Below are positions 1-8,370 of a stretch of 64,000 bases of DNA, in pieces. Numbering within the stretch: the stretch's first letter is position 1; every line of letters begins with the position of its first letter. The notes under the pieces are model-generated. The model was not told the DNA's origin. It was given only the letters and a program-made list of their open reading frames with translations, and made no database searches. This DNA is from Planctomycetota bacterium (lineage in GTDB: Bacteria > Planctomycetota > UBA1135 > UBA2386): NCBI GenBank assembly GCA_016716265.1, contig JADJWQ010000006.1, positions 2,569,501 to 2,633,500 on the forward strand. The letters are read 5' to 3'. Made by a program: the position numbers and the translations under genes.

Positions 1-956
1 GGCAATTGGTGCGGACGTGGTATCGGTCGCTCGAGCGCCTGCAGCAGGAGCGGGGGCTTCGCACCGTCCGGGGCGGCGATCCGAAAACCTTCTATTTGCA
101 CCCTGGGAACGACCGGAAGGGCGCTGGTTCTGCCCTGGCACGCGTGCGCGACCTCGTGGCCCAGGGGCGGGTTCCGGAGACCCAGTTCGGCGCCTGGGAT
201 CTCGTCCCACCGGACCAGTTGTGGCGCTACGAGGAGCGGCGGGAGGGTGTAGTGGTGGTCGCCCTGGGTCGGGATACGCCCCGCGACAAGCTCGAGCGGT
301 TTGCGCAGGGCCTCGCCTGCCAGACCCACGCGGAGTTCGGCGTGGTGGTAGTGGACGATGCATCGAGCACGACGAACCCGCGCGGGCTGGCGGATCCGCT
401 GCACTTCCTGGGGGCGCGGTGCACTCTGGTCCGGACGCCGGTGCGTCAAGGGCGCATGGCCAACCTGATCTGGGTGACGCGGTCGCTCTGCACCAACCCG
501 GACAGCGTGATTGTGATCGTCGACCTGGACGATGCGTTGATGGACCGTCGGGCGATCGCTGACGTTGCCGCTGCGGCCGCCACAGGGCACGACCTCATCG
601 TCGGGGCGCCGTTCCGGCCCGATGCACCGCTGAGGCTGTACCCGCGCAGCTTCGGTGCGCTGTCTGAGACCTTCGGGGGCAACGTCTGGATGCACCTGTG
701 CGCCTTCCAGCGGAGATTGTTCGACGGGATCCCAGAGGTAGGCCTGCGGAACGAGGACGGCTGGCTGCCGTTCTGTACGGACTACGCAACAATGGTGCCG
801 ATGGTGACTCGGGCGACTCGTCCGTTGCACATGCCTTGTTACATGTACTGGCACGAGCGCAGTACGAAGTACGACGAGGCGATGGCACGGTGCCGCGACG
901 CGATGGTGCTCCGGATCCTCGACGCAAGCTGCCCGACCGGCAACGAGTCGCGGTGA
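1..956 (+). CDS. Glycosyltransferase family 2-like protein, 5'-truncated
   Basis: The reading frame is open to the left window edge, so the true start probably lies upstream; the first possible start inside is TTG at 6. From about residue 80 there is a GT-A-like Rossmann core: a beta strand EGVVVVALGRDT, then FGVVVVDDASS (the typical GT2 strand followed by Asp-Asp), then VIVIVDLDDALMDRR, whose D-x-D-D cluster resembles the metal/nucleotide-sugar DxD motif. A later segment, GALSETFGGNVWMHLCAF, resembles the acceptor loop. No membrane segment is visible. Sugar donor and product cannot be told. It is the only plus-strand gene in the first 22 kb, convergent with the DUF3883 gene, and may belong to the sequence outside the island. 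Family call moderate, function unknown. Confidence 0.6.
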   Translation, partial: QLVRTWYRSLERLQQERGLRTVRGGDPKTFYLHPGNDRKGAGSALARVRDLVAQGRVPETQFGAWDLVPPDQLWRYEERREGVVVVALGRDTPRDKLERFAQGLACQTHAEFGVVVVDDASSTTNPRGLADPLHFLGARCTLVRTPVRQGRMANLIWVTRSLCTNPDSVIVIVDLDDALMDRRAIADVAAAAATGHDLIVGAPFRPDAPLRLYPRSFGALSETFGGNVWMHLCAFQRRLFDGIPEVGLRNEDGWLPFCTDYATMVPMVTRATRPLHMPCYMYWHERSTKYDEAMARCRDAMVLRILDASCPTGNESR

Positions 957-1086
957 GTCGCGAGGTCGTCGCCATCCGTGACATGTCGCTCAGGCAGCCT
1001 CCGAGCCAGCCGCCCCTTCTCCAGCGGACGGCCAGACCGAGCGTCTCGGGGTCCGTCGCGCAGCAGGCCGCGGGCCGGCTGACCCG

Positions 1087-1908
1087 CTACCGCACGACGC
1101 ACGCGTAGGCGATCGGCTGCTGCGTGATCTGCTCGAGGCCCCACGCACCCGGGTACTGAGCAACGGCCGGCCTTCCGGTCAGAGCGTTGGTCACCAGAAA
1201 TAGACAGTAGTGCCGATCGCGCTTCCACGTCTGGGCCTCGCGGCGCGTCAGGATGAACCGCTTCTCCGGACCGCGCACGCCCTTGACCTCGACATGGAGG
1301 ACTTCTCCGCGCCGCTTGCAGTCCCGGTCGTAGCCGCAGCGCTGTGCGCTCACATCTCGTATCCGCCAGCCCTCGCGCTTCAATCGTCTGCGGGCCTCGC
1401 GCATCGCGGCCATCTCGACCTTACGGTTCTCGGCCGCCGACCCGAAGCCGCCACCGGAGGCCCACGACTCGGCGTCCTCGACCGCGGAGCCGACCGACAC
1501 CTTGTGGTGCGCACGTGCAGCCCGCAGGAGGGCGTCGGCGTCCGAGGGTGCGATTTCGTACAGCGTGCGGATCGGCCCCGGCTGGAGCGCAGGGATCCGC
1601 GCGATTCTCTCTGACGCCTCCTTGAGTGGCCGGACCTTGACGCGCAGCTCTTCGATCGGCTTCAGGATGAGGTCTCGATAGTCGCCCCGCTTCCTCAGCC
1701 GGACGACCTCGGCCACGCCCACCAACTCGTTGCGATTGGTCTGGTATGCCAGGATGACGTCGTGGGTCTTGGCCATGCCGACGTCGGCCACGTATTCCGT
1801 CGAACCCCACTCCAAGGGCTCGCGGCTCGCGAACACCTCGTTCCAATCACCCTGGACCCGTTGATGCGGCCATCCACGCGAATTACACTTGTAGACCCAG
1901 AATGCCAT
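1087..1908 (-). CDS. EVE-like / DUF3883 (PD-(D/E)XK-like) protein
   Basis: This is a 273-aa protein. I chose ATG 1908 over the upstream in-frame start at 2058 because homology-like sequence begins at MAFWVYKCN and a GAGAGAGG purine run lies about 11 nt upstream. Residues 1-100 look like a PUA/EVE-type fold (KTHDVILAYQTNRNELVGVAEV), a domain that in other proteins reads modified bases. Residues 165-260 match DUF3883, a nuclease-like domain common in restriction and defence genes: GYDRDCKRRG followed by LHVEVKGVRG, the D...ExK core. It follows the helicase-PLD gene by 233 nt on the same strand and is the last minus-strand gene of the island. A role in sensing or cutting modified DNA is inferred from the domain pair. 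Confidence 0.65.
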   Translation of the reverse strand: MAFWVYKCNSRGWPHQRVQGDWNEVFASREPLEWGSTEYVADVGMAKTHDVILAYQTNRNELVGVAEVVRLRKRGDYRDLILKPIEELRVKVRPLKEASERIARIPALQPGPIRTLYEIAPSDADALLRAARAHHKVSVGSAVEDAESWASGGGFGSAAENRKVEMAAMREARRRLKREGWRIRDVSAQRCGYDRDCKRRGEVLHVEVKGVRGPEKRFILTRREAQTWKRDRHYCLFLVTNALTGRPAVAQYPGAWGLEQITQQPIAYACVVR

Positions 1909-2141
1909 GCTTGAGACACCTCTCTCGCCCCATCGGCAATACGTAACGGGAAGCCGTGGGCATGGAATCCGGTCGCTGGCGTTCGTCGCCTGCCTCAGAG
2001 GCTCGAGGCGAACGTCGCCCACAAGATCTGCGGGGTCATGGGCACGTGTATGCTTCACCCCACTGGGGAGTCATTCTGTCGAACACCTCACCCGATTTCC
2101 ACAGGCCGCGAAAACGTCCACGACTTCTCCGCAGGGACCGG

Positions 2142-5100
2142 TCACCGGTCCTTCTCTTTCGCTTCGCCATCGGTCCGACCTCGACGCCGGGTTCCGGCCT
2201 CTCGAGTCCCAGAGCAGCGCGGGTAGTTCGAACAACCCCAAAAGGCTCCAAACTGGCCCGCGCGTCGTCGCATCGGCTCTCCGCACTCCGGGCAATTCGG
2301 CACCTCTCCGCCGGGCGGCGCCTCCGCGAATACCTGGAACCTGTCGGCGCTGCACGACCAGCCACAGCGTCGCTCGCACTGCCAATAGGGTCCGAATTTG
2401 GCTTCGCGCGCAAAGAAGGTCCGAGCCTGGCACTCGGGACACCTCGGGTTCCAGGGACCTTCCTTCTTCAGCGAGCCCGGCCGGAATGCGACGCTCTCGA
2501 GCAGCATCGTCGCGAGCCCCACGTCCTCGTAGCGGAGCATCGCCTCACTTGTGCCCGCGTTGAAGGAAAGCACGTTCAGCGAGCCGAACCAGGTCACCCG
2601 GCCGTCGATCACGATCAGTTTCTGGTGGCTGCCCTTGCAGCAGTCGACGATGACGCCCATCTTCTCGAGCGCGTCCAGTGTCGCCCGGCTGTCGCGCTCG
2701 TCCATGCTGCCGTTTTGGTGCGGGGGGCGACACATGATCCGGATCGTCACACGCCGCGCGACCAGCGCGCGGAGCGACGGCTCCAACTCCGCAACTCGCC
2801 GCGGCGTCACGAAGCCAGATGCGAGGAACACCGACTTCTGTGCCCGGGCGAGATCGGCCCGGAACGCGCGGTCGAACGCCCCCTGGTCGAACACCCCAGT
2901 GGGCAATTCGAGGTCTGCATCGATGACACCGAGCCCGAACGACTCAGCACGGAATTCTGTGCGATCAAGGAAGTTCCTGCTGTCCAGAACGCGCCCCTCC
3001 CGCTGAGCCGTGCATAGTATTCTGCGCAGCACCGCGCTGTTCGGAAGCTTGCGGTCGAGGTGGTCGAGGTTGGCGATGAAGATCAGAGCCTCTCGCGCGC
3101 GCGTCACCGCGACGTTGAGCAGGCGCACGCCCTTGTCCTCGTTGCTCGTGCCGGTGAGGAACAGGCCGGGCCAGAAAATCCCGTAGCTGTCGACGAGGTC
3201 GATCAGCATGACGCGCCTTTCGTCCCCCTGGAATCGGTGGACCGTCCCGACCACGACGTGCTCGGCCAGGTCCGGCTCGTTGTGCAACGCGCGCCGGATC
3301 AGCCGTGCCTGGGCCGAGTAGGGCGTGGCCACGCCGACGTCCTCGATCGCCGCTATCACTCCCTCCCGGGCCAGCCACCGACACGCGTTGCGCACGATCA
3401 GCGCATGCACGAGGTTGTAGCGGGATTTGGTGAGGTTGCGCGCGCAAAACGGCCCGACCGTCGACGTGTCGATCACGATCAGCCGCGTAGTCAGCAAGCC
3501 CGAGTCCGGCAGCGGTTCAGGCCGGCGGTTCTGCGAAGTCTGAAGCCGCCCACTGTACACGGGCCCAGACACCAGCTCGCAGATCTCCGGGTCCATCCGG
3601 TACTGCTGGCTGAGAAACGACACGTTCTCGCGCTCCTCCATCGCCCCGGCGCAACGGAAAACGTCCGCACCGATCGCCTGCTGGATCGATTCCTCGTCGG
3701 ACGCGACGATCGGTGGCAGCTGCATCGGGTCTCCAGAGATCAGCACGCGGCCCGTCGACATGCCGCAGGCCAAGAACAGCGCGGGTACCAAAACCATCGA
3801 CGCTTCGTCGACGACGACGAGGTCGAATGTCCCGAAGTCATCGGGGCTCCAAAAGCACTTGGTGACCGTGCCCCCGACGATCCGCGTGCCATTCAGGACG
3901 CGCTGTCGCAACTCTTCCAGCTCTTCCTCGACGTAGCCTAGCTCGGTCCGCGCCGCGCGCAGACCGGCGTCCAGCCGACGGAGCTCGGCCTCGAGAGCCT
4001 CCCGGTCCTCTCCCCACACGCGCGCCCGGAGCGGAGATCGGAGTTCTTCGACTAAGCGCAGCTCCGCTCCGGCTGCCGTCTCGTTGCGATTCGACTCGGC
4101 AAGCCGGTCCTTGACCTCGCGCTCGGACTGGCGGACGCGCGCAAGGTCCCGCTCGATCACCTCGGGTCTGCGCCTCACGAGCCGACCGAAAAACCCGGCG
4201 CTCAGCACGCGCTCTTTCTCGGCCTCGAGCGCCGCGACCTGCTGCTCGATGCGCTCCCGATCTCCATCCAGCCGCCTGCGCCCGTTCGCAAGCTCGCGAA
4301 GCAGTGCCTCTGCCGCCTGCTCGCGAGGCGCAAGTTCATCGAGCTGCGCGAACGGCTCCAGCCGCAGCCTGATCGTCGCCTGTTCCTGAACGAGCTGACC
4401 CATCTTCTGCTCCAGGGCGCCGCGGCGCGCCTGGAGCAGCGCGCCCAGCCGCTCGACGACCTCGTCGAGGGCCACGCAGTCCGACCACTCGGCACGGAGT
4501 ACCTCTTGCGTGATCGTCCCTATGCGCAGGACCCTCCCCTCTGCAAGCGCCGGGTGCTTGCGGCCGAGCTCCTCGCATAGTTTCAGTAGCACTTGGTCGA
4601 CGGCCTGGTTAGTGTTCGAGCAGATCAGCACGCGCTGGCCAGCCTCAAAGAAGCCGCGGATCACGGCGCCGAGGCTCTTGGTCTTGCCGGTTCCGGGCGG
4701 CCCCCAGACGTAGCTGACGTCGAACTCCGCGCTCCTACGCACCGCCCGCGCCTGATCGGGATTGAGGCCATCGAGAGCGAACGTGATGCGCTGTTCCCGC
4801 CATCGGGTGTGCGCCGACGCGTCCGTGACGACCTTCGTGGCGAGTGTCACGCTGAAACCGGGCCGCTCCCCGGCCTGGACTTGCTCCAGCCGTTCGAGCA
4901 GCCGCACGAGTACCGCTGTGTTGTCGATCTGCAGCAAGCAGCGCTTGATAGTGTCGCCCAGCAACCCGTCGATGGCGATCACAATGCGGCGCGGTTGCGC
5001 GCTGACCGAGGTAACCACAGCCCTGAGCTGCCGGGTCCCCACGTGCAACTTCGCGGGCGATCCCTCGAGCACGTCGCGGTTCTCGTCGTAGTAGAACTCG

Positions 5101-5693
5101 TACAGGCACCCGCCCTCGCTCTCCTGTAGCAGCGCCCCGTTCTCGAGCTCGACCAAGACCGAACCGGACCCGGTCCGACGCATCTCTTCGATTAGCGCAT
5201 CGACCGCTGCGGCGTAGTCGCGCACGAGCGAGCCGGTTGGCTCGAGCGTCAGAGAGCGACGCGGCTTTGGCGACCAGGCGCGCGGGGCATCGGAGGCTTC
5301 GCCTGGACCGCGGATCGAGGCCACACCGGACCTCCGCTGGACGTCGTCCTGGGAGCGGGCCTCCCTCGTCGTCTCAGAGGACTTCTCATGCTCAGAGGAG
5401 CGGGATGTCACACGCTCGGCAGCCAGCGACGGTTGCCCGACCGGCGCACGCCTGTCAACGACCTGCGGGCGCATCTCCGGCTGCTGGAGAGCCCGGCCGG
5501 ATTCACGACTCGGCTCGCCACTCGCGAGCCGTTGCAAGCGCTGCTCGACCTTCCGACGAAGCGCCTCGGCCTTGGGTCGCGAGCGGCAGGCGAGTTCGTC
5601 GATCACGGCCCGGAGTTGTTCCGGTGCGGACCAATGAGCCTTTGCGTACGCCTCGACTTCTCGCGTAGATAAAGAGAAGAGTGGGCGGTTCAT
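2142..5693 (-). CDS. SF1 (DNA2/NAM7-type) helicase fused to PLD nuclease and topoisomerase zinc ribbons
   Basis: This is an 1183-aa protein. The start ATG 5693 overlaps the stop of the AlbA_2 gene (ATGA), which suggests translational coupling. Order of parts: N-terminal helical segment; SF1 helicase with Walker A GPPGTGKT near residue 331; a roughly 200-residue charged, coiled-coil-like insertion; Walker B VVVDEAS near 626; LISGDPMQLPP (motif III); QYRMDPEI; VGTVHRFQGDE; and AVTRARE near 864. A phospholipase D-type nuclease module follows, with the HxK motif HQKLIVIDGR near 1025. Two C4 zinc ribbons (CPEC...C...C) of the topoisomerase I C-terminal type lie at about 1080-1110 and 1130-1165. 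Only one HxK is obvious, so the PLD part may dimerise. It likely unwinds and cuts DNA. In DISARM the PLD (DrmC) is a separate protein; here it is fused. Confidence 0.85.
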   Translation of the reverse strand: MNRPLFSLSTREVEAYAKAHWSAPEQLRAVIDELACRSRPKAEALRRKVEQRLQRLASGEPSRESGRALQQPEMRPQVVDRRAPVGQPSLAAERVTSRSSEHEKSSETTREARSQDDVQRRSGVASIRGPGEASDAPRAWSPKPRRSLTLEPTGSLVRDYAAAVDALIEEMRRTGSGSVLVELENGALLQESEGGCLYEFYYDENRDVLEGSPAKLHVGTRQLRAVVTSVSAQPRRIVIAIDGLLGDTIKRCLLQIDNTAVLVRLLERLEQVQAGERPGFSVTLATKVVTDASAHTRWREQRITFALDGLNPDQARAVRRSAEFDVSYVWGPPGTGKTKSLGAVIRGFFEAGQRVLICSNTNQAVDQVLLKLCEELGRKHPALAEGRVLRIGTITQEVLRAEWSDCVALDEVVERLGALLQARRGALEQKMGQLVQEQATIRLRLEPFAQLDELAPREQAAEALLRELANGRRRLDGDRERIEQQVAALEAEKERVLSAGFFGRLVRRRPEVIERDLARVRQSEREVKDRLAESNRNETAAGAELRLVEELRSPLRARVWGEDREALEAELRRLDAGLRAARTELGYVEEELEELRQRVLNGTRIVGGTVTKCFWSPDDFGTFDLVVVDEASMVLVPALFLACGMSTGRVLISGDPMQLPPIVASDEESIQQAIGADVFRCAGAMEERENVSFLSQQYRMDPEICELVSGPVYSGRLQTSQNRRPEPLPDSGLLTTRLIVIDTSTVGPFCARNLTKSRYNLVHALIVRNACRWLAREGVIAAIEDVGVATPYSAQARLIRRALHNEPDLAEHVVVGTVHRFQGDERRVMLIDLVDSYGIFWPGLFLTGTSNEDKGVRLLNVAVTRAREALIFIANLDHLDRKLPNSAVLRRILCTAQREGRVLDSRNFLDRTEFRAESFGLGVIDADLELPTGVFDQGAFDRAFRADLARAQKSVFLASGFVTPRRVAELEPSLRALVARRVTIRIMCRPPHQNGSMDERDSRATLDALEKMGVIVDCCKGSHQKLIVIDGRVTWFGSLNVLSFNAGTSEAMLRYEDVGLATMLLESVAFRPGSLKKEGPWNPRCPECQARTFFAREAKFGPYWQCERRCGWSCSADRFQVFAEAPPGGEVPNCPECGEPMRRRAGQFGAFWGCSNYPRCSGTREAGTRRRGRTDGEAKEKDR

Positions 5694-6280
5694 CTTATGG
5701 CGCGCCGCGATCGCCGGATGTGCCGAGTCGGTGTCAGAATTCGACAAACTATGTAGTCCTGCACCCGGCTTCCCGAAGCCTCGATGGTTGCCGCACCGGT
5801 GCGCACGTCGAACCGCCCCAAGGCACCGTCCTTGACGAACGCGGGTGAGTTGGCCGGGCTGCACTCAACGACCAGTGCGCGCATTTCGTCGCGGTCTTCG
5901 AACCTTGGGTAGATGTACATCGAGTGCTCTGCGCCAATTCGGTTCTCGAATGCATTGACGAGGTGCAGATTCATCTTGTCGTCACTCGGGAAGCCGTCTG
6001 GCGCCAGCCAGACCGTGTCGCCGTCGTCGAAGACCCCGATGACCAGCGTGCCACCATGGGAGTTCAGGAAGCCAGCGATCGTCTTCAGGCAGGCCAGCTC
6101 CATGCGCGCATCTTTCTCACCGGTGTGAAGGTTGACGCGCAGCGTCGCCTTGAACTCGACGTGCCTGCCCTGGCCACCTCGCGTTAGCTCTTCGATGTCC
6201 AGCTGCTTCTGCGCGCCGACGGTCCCAGTGTCCCGTAGCCGCCCGAGGGCCTCGGCGATTACCTCAGCCAATCCGTTCAC
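5690..6280 (-). CDS. AlbA_2 (Schlafen-like) putative DNA-binding protein
   Basis: I place the start at GTG 6280, which overlaps the stop of the upstream DUF1524 gene by 17 nt; sequence further upstream in this frame is the shadow of that gene. The 196-aa product has the AlbA_2/divergent AAA_4 signature: VEFKATLRVN (the E-x-K segment), then CLKTIAGFLNSHGGTLVIGV, then LVNAFENRIGAEHS and a terminal beta strand. This fold occurs in Schlafen-like nucleases and in transcription regulators, often in defence loci. Its 3' end is coupled to the helicase-PLD gene through ATGA. Whether it binds or cleaves nucleic acid cannot be told from sequence alone. Domain call good, function uncertain. Confidence 0.75.
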   Translation of the reverse strand: MNGLAEVIAEALGRLRDTGTVGAQKQLDIEELTRGGQGRHVEFKATLRVNLHTGEKDARMELACLKTIAGFLNSHGGTLVIGVFDDGDTVWLAPDGFPSDDKMNLHLVNAFENRIGAEHSMYIYPRFEDRDEMRALVVECSPANSPAFVKDGALGRFDVRTGAATIEASGSRVQDYIVCRILTPTRHIRRSRRAIR

Positions 6281-7319
6281 GGCGTTCGGCGAGGAACTGC
6301 TTGTACTGCATACTCTCCCAGGCGTCGGGGAGTGCGTGCAACTGGTACTGGGGCGCCAGCTCGCTCGGTCGCAGCCGCTCCGCCATGAGCGGGACGTAAT
6401 CCTCTGGCGAACCCGCCCCGAGCTCGCCGTTGTCGCCCCACTCGACGAGCGCGTAGTTCGCGATCTGGTTGGTGTCACGGATCGAGGTTATCCCGACGGT
6501 CTTCAGAATGGCTTTCGGGAACAGGTGGTGGCGGTCTGCCGCAGAGCGGATTGAATGCACGGACAGATCGAGCAGGGCCTCGATTTCCTGGTCAGAGAAC
6601 AACGCCTTGGCCCCCGCCACTGCCAAGGCCGCGTAGCAGGTCAAAAGGGATAGACTTCGCGGCGACGACGTGGCGAGGTCCGTCGGGAGATTGATCGCCC
6701 AGAAGTCGTTGGTCAACGCCGCATCGCAAAGGGCGTCAAGCAGTTCGACGAACTCCTTCACCGTGTGGGCGTGCCGCAGTCGGGCGAGGTCGAACTCAAG
6801 GTTCGACTCCGGCGGGCCGGCGTAGCGGCCTGTCAGGCTACACATGGAGAACCAACGCGCGATGACCCGACGCAGTTGTTTCGGCGGCACCGGGTGTTCG
6901 TTGCGCCCGATCAGGTAGAACGCACATGCGAAGAGCAGGTTGTTGTTCGACGCGATCAGGCGGCCACCGAGGAAGCCACCGACCCGCAAGCAGTCGAAGT
7001 AGGCGTACCACGACGTCAGGTCGAGGATTCTCGCCTGTGCTTCTTTCAGCACATCGAACTGGCTCTCTCTGCGTTTTCTGCTGAACTCACCGGTCTCCAG
7101 GTCCTGGCCGCGAAGGATCGAGTAGACGTACTGCGGCTTAGCAAATGAGCTCAGCCGCAGTCGGCCACCCAAACTGGACTTGAGCTTCGGCGGCGCAAAT
7201 TCGCCACGCTGCGTTGCCGGCCATACTCGAGAAGCTGGCCTGGAAGATCCACTTACCGCCACGTCTGCGCCCACCGCCCCGCGACCCCAGAGGCGGCAAT
7301 TTACACTATGCTGCATCAT
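6264..7319 (-). CDS. DUF1524/HNH-type protein resembling the C-terminal half of DUF262 (GmrSD-like) restriction proteins
   Basis: This is a 351-aa protein starting at ATG 7319, inside the last 14 nt of the membrane-protein gene. The C-terminal half carries the HNH-like signature of DUF1524: ADRHHLFPKAIL near residue 265, then TNQIANYALVEWGDN. In GmrSD and related type IV enzymes this domain follows an N-terminal DUF262 ParB-like NTPase with a conserved Q-R motif; no such domain is visible here, and the first 50 residues look unstructured. It is either a stand-alone effector or a truncated enzyme whose partner is one of its operon neighbours. The downstream AlbA_2 gene overlaps its stop. Family call good; activity unproven. 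Confidence 0.7.
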   Translation of the reverse strand: MMQHSVNCRLWGRGAVGADVAVSGSSRPASRVWPATQRGEFAPPKLKSSLGGRLRLSSFAKPQYVYSILRGQDLETGEFSRKRRESQFDVLKEAQARILDLTSWYAYFDCLRVGGFLGGRLIASNNNLLFACAFYLIGRNEHPVPPKQLRRVIARWFSMCSLTGRYAGPPESNLEFDLARLRHAHTVKEFVELLDALCDAALTNDFWAINLPTDLATSSPRSLSLLTCYAALAVAGAKALFSDQEIEALLDLSVHSIRSAADRHHLFPKAILKTVGITSIRDTNQIANYALVEWGDNGELGAGSPEDYVPLMAERLRPSELAPQYQLHALPDAWESMQYKQFLAERRERIG

Positions 7320-8313
7320 TGTCTCCCCCGCCGGTAGCGCGGCCCTGCTCCTGCGCCCCGCCAGATGCCTCGATCACAGCATCTGCCAGCAAGTCCCTGT
7401 AGACGCTACTCGCAAAATGCATGGTCATCGAAAGCTGCGCGTTTCTAGCCAGCGCCGCTGCAATCAATAGCGACCCCGACACGCTCGACATGCAAAGGGC
7501 GTGAACCACATTAATGTCATCACCTCCTCCTTGAGTCATGCCGAGTAGGAACGCGAAGGCTCCGACATGCACCAGCCACCGCTTCCATGCCTTTACAAAG
7601 ATATGCCGCAGGTTGCGCTGGAAACCGAGCCCGCGCCGCCACATGCCCTGTCGCAGAGCCGTACGACGACAGAAATCCGCGCCGCTCAACCACACAACAA
7701 TGGAAAGAACGCCGGCTGCGAAGGCCCCACGATCCGATAACATGACATCGAATGCCGACCACTCGGAGCGCCACGAAATCGCTTGTGCACCCAGGCTGCC
7801 CAATAGCACAAAGACGCCGAGCAAGCTGGCCACCGCGAGGCCTCGGCGCATGCAGTAGATCGCCTGGAAGAGGTCCGCATGCGTAAGCCTGTCCTTCTGA
7901 ATGAGGTAACTCCGAGCCGTAAGGAAGAACTCCGTAAGCTGGTCATCCTTCTTAGTGTCCAGGTTGAAACGCTGGCGCGCTATGAGCTGCAGCTTCTTCC
8001 GCGAGGATTCGCTGAGGGCTCGCCCAGACTGCTTACGCATGAGCATCCATGACGGCTGCCTTTCTCGCGCCCCTCCGCTATCCTGTACCTCGAATACCGA
8101 TGGGACAGCAGTCTCCGCGACCCGTTGCACGAGATGGCCGAGAGCGTAGAAAGCCCCTACAGCTACGACGCCGAACACCAGACTCAGAGATGCCGCCGTC
8201 TCTGCAAATTCGCTCGCACGGATGATCATCACCGGGAGCAGCAGCGCCACGACAGCAGCGCCACCAGGGATGACGTATCCCAGAAAATCGTATAAGTTGA
8301 ACCTGTTTGTCAT
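7306..8313 (-). CDS. Multi-pass membrane protein of a defence operon
   Basis: This is a 335-aa protein starting MTNRFNLYDFLGYVIPGG; similar N-termini of the type YDFLGYxIPG recur in membrane proteins of defence islands (family memory, not checked). Hydrophobic stretches at about residues 10-32, 38-60, 155-176, 190-209, 245-262 and 270-290 predict five or six membrane passes, with a charged cytoplasmic loop (about 65-150). No catalytic motif is seen. It begins 57 nt after the stop of the methyltransferase gene and overlaps the DUF1524 gene by 14 nt, so it heads a coupled block of four genes ending with the helicase-PLD fusion. Its base composition is visibly less GC-rich than that of its neighbours, consistent with separate acquisition. 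A sensor or membrane effector role is only an inference. Confidence 0.6.
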   Translation of the reverse strand: MTNRFNLYDFLGYVIPGGAAVVALLLPVMIIRASEFAETAASLSLVFGVVAVGAFYALGHLVQRVAETAVPSVFEVQDSGGARERQPSWMLMRKQSGRALSESSRKKLQLIARQRFNLDTKKDDQLTEFFLTARSYLIQKDRLTHADLFQAIYCMRRGLAVASLLGVFVLLGSLGAQAISWRSEWSAFDVMLSDRGAFAAGVLSIVVWLSGADFCRRTALRQGMWRRGLGFQRNLRHIFVKAWKRWLVHVGAFAFLLGMTQGGGDDINVVHALCMSSVSGSLLIAAALARNAQLSMTMHFASSVYRDLLADAVIEASGGAQEQGRATGGGDNDAA

Positions 8314-8370
8314 ATTTGGCTGCCTTATCGCGAGTTTCAGCTGCAGCGGTTAGAATCTTGCCATTCACGC

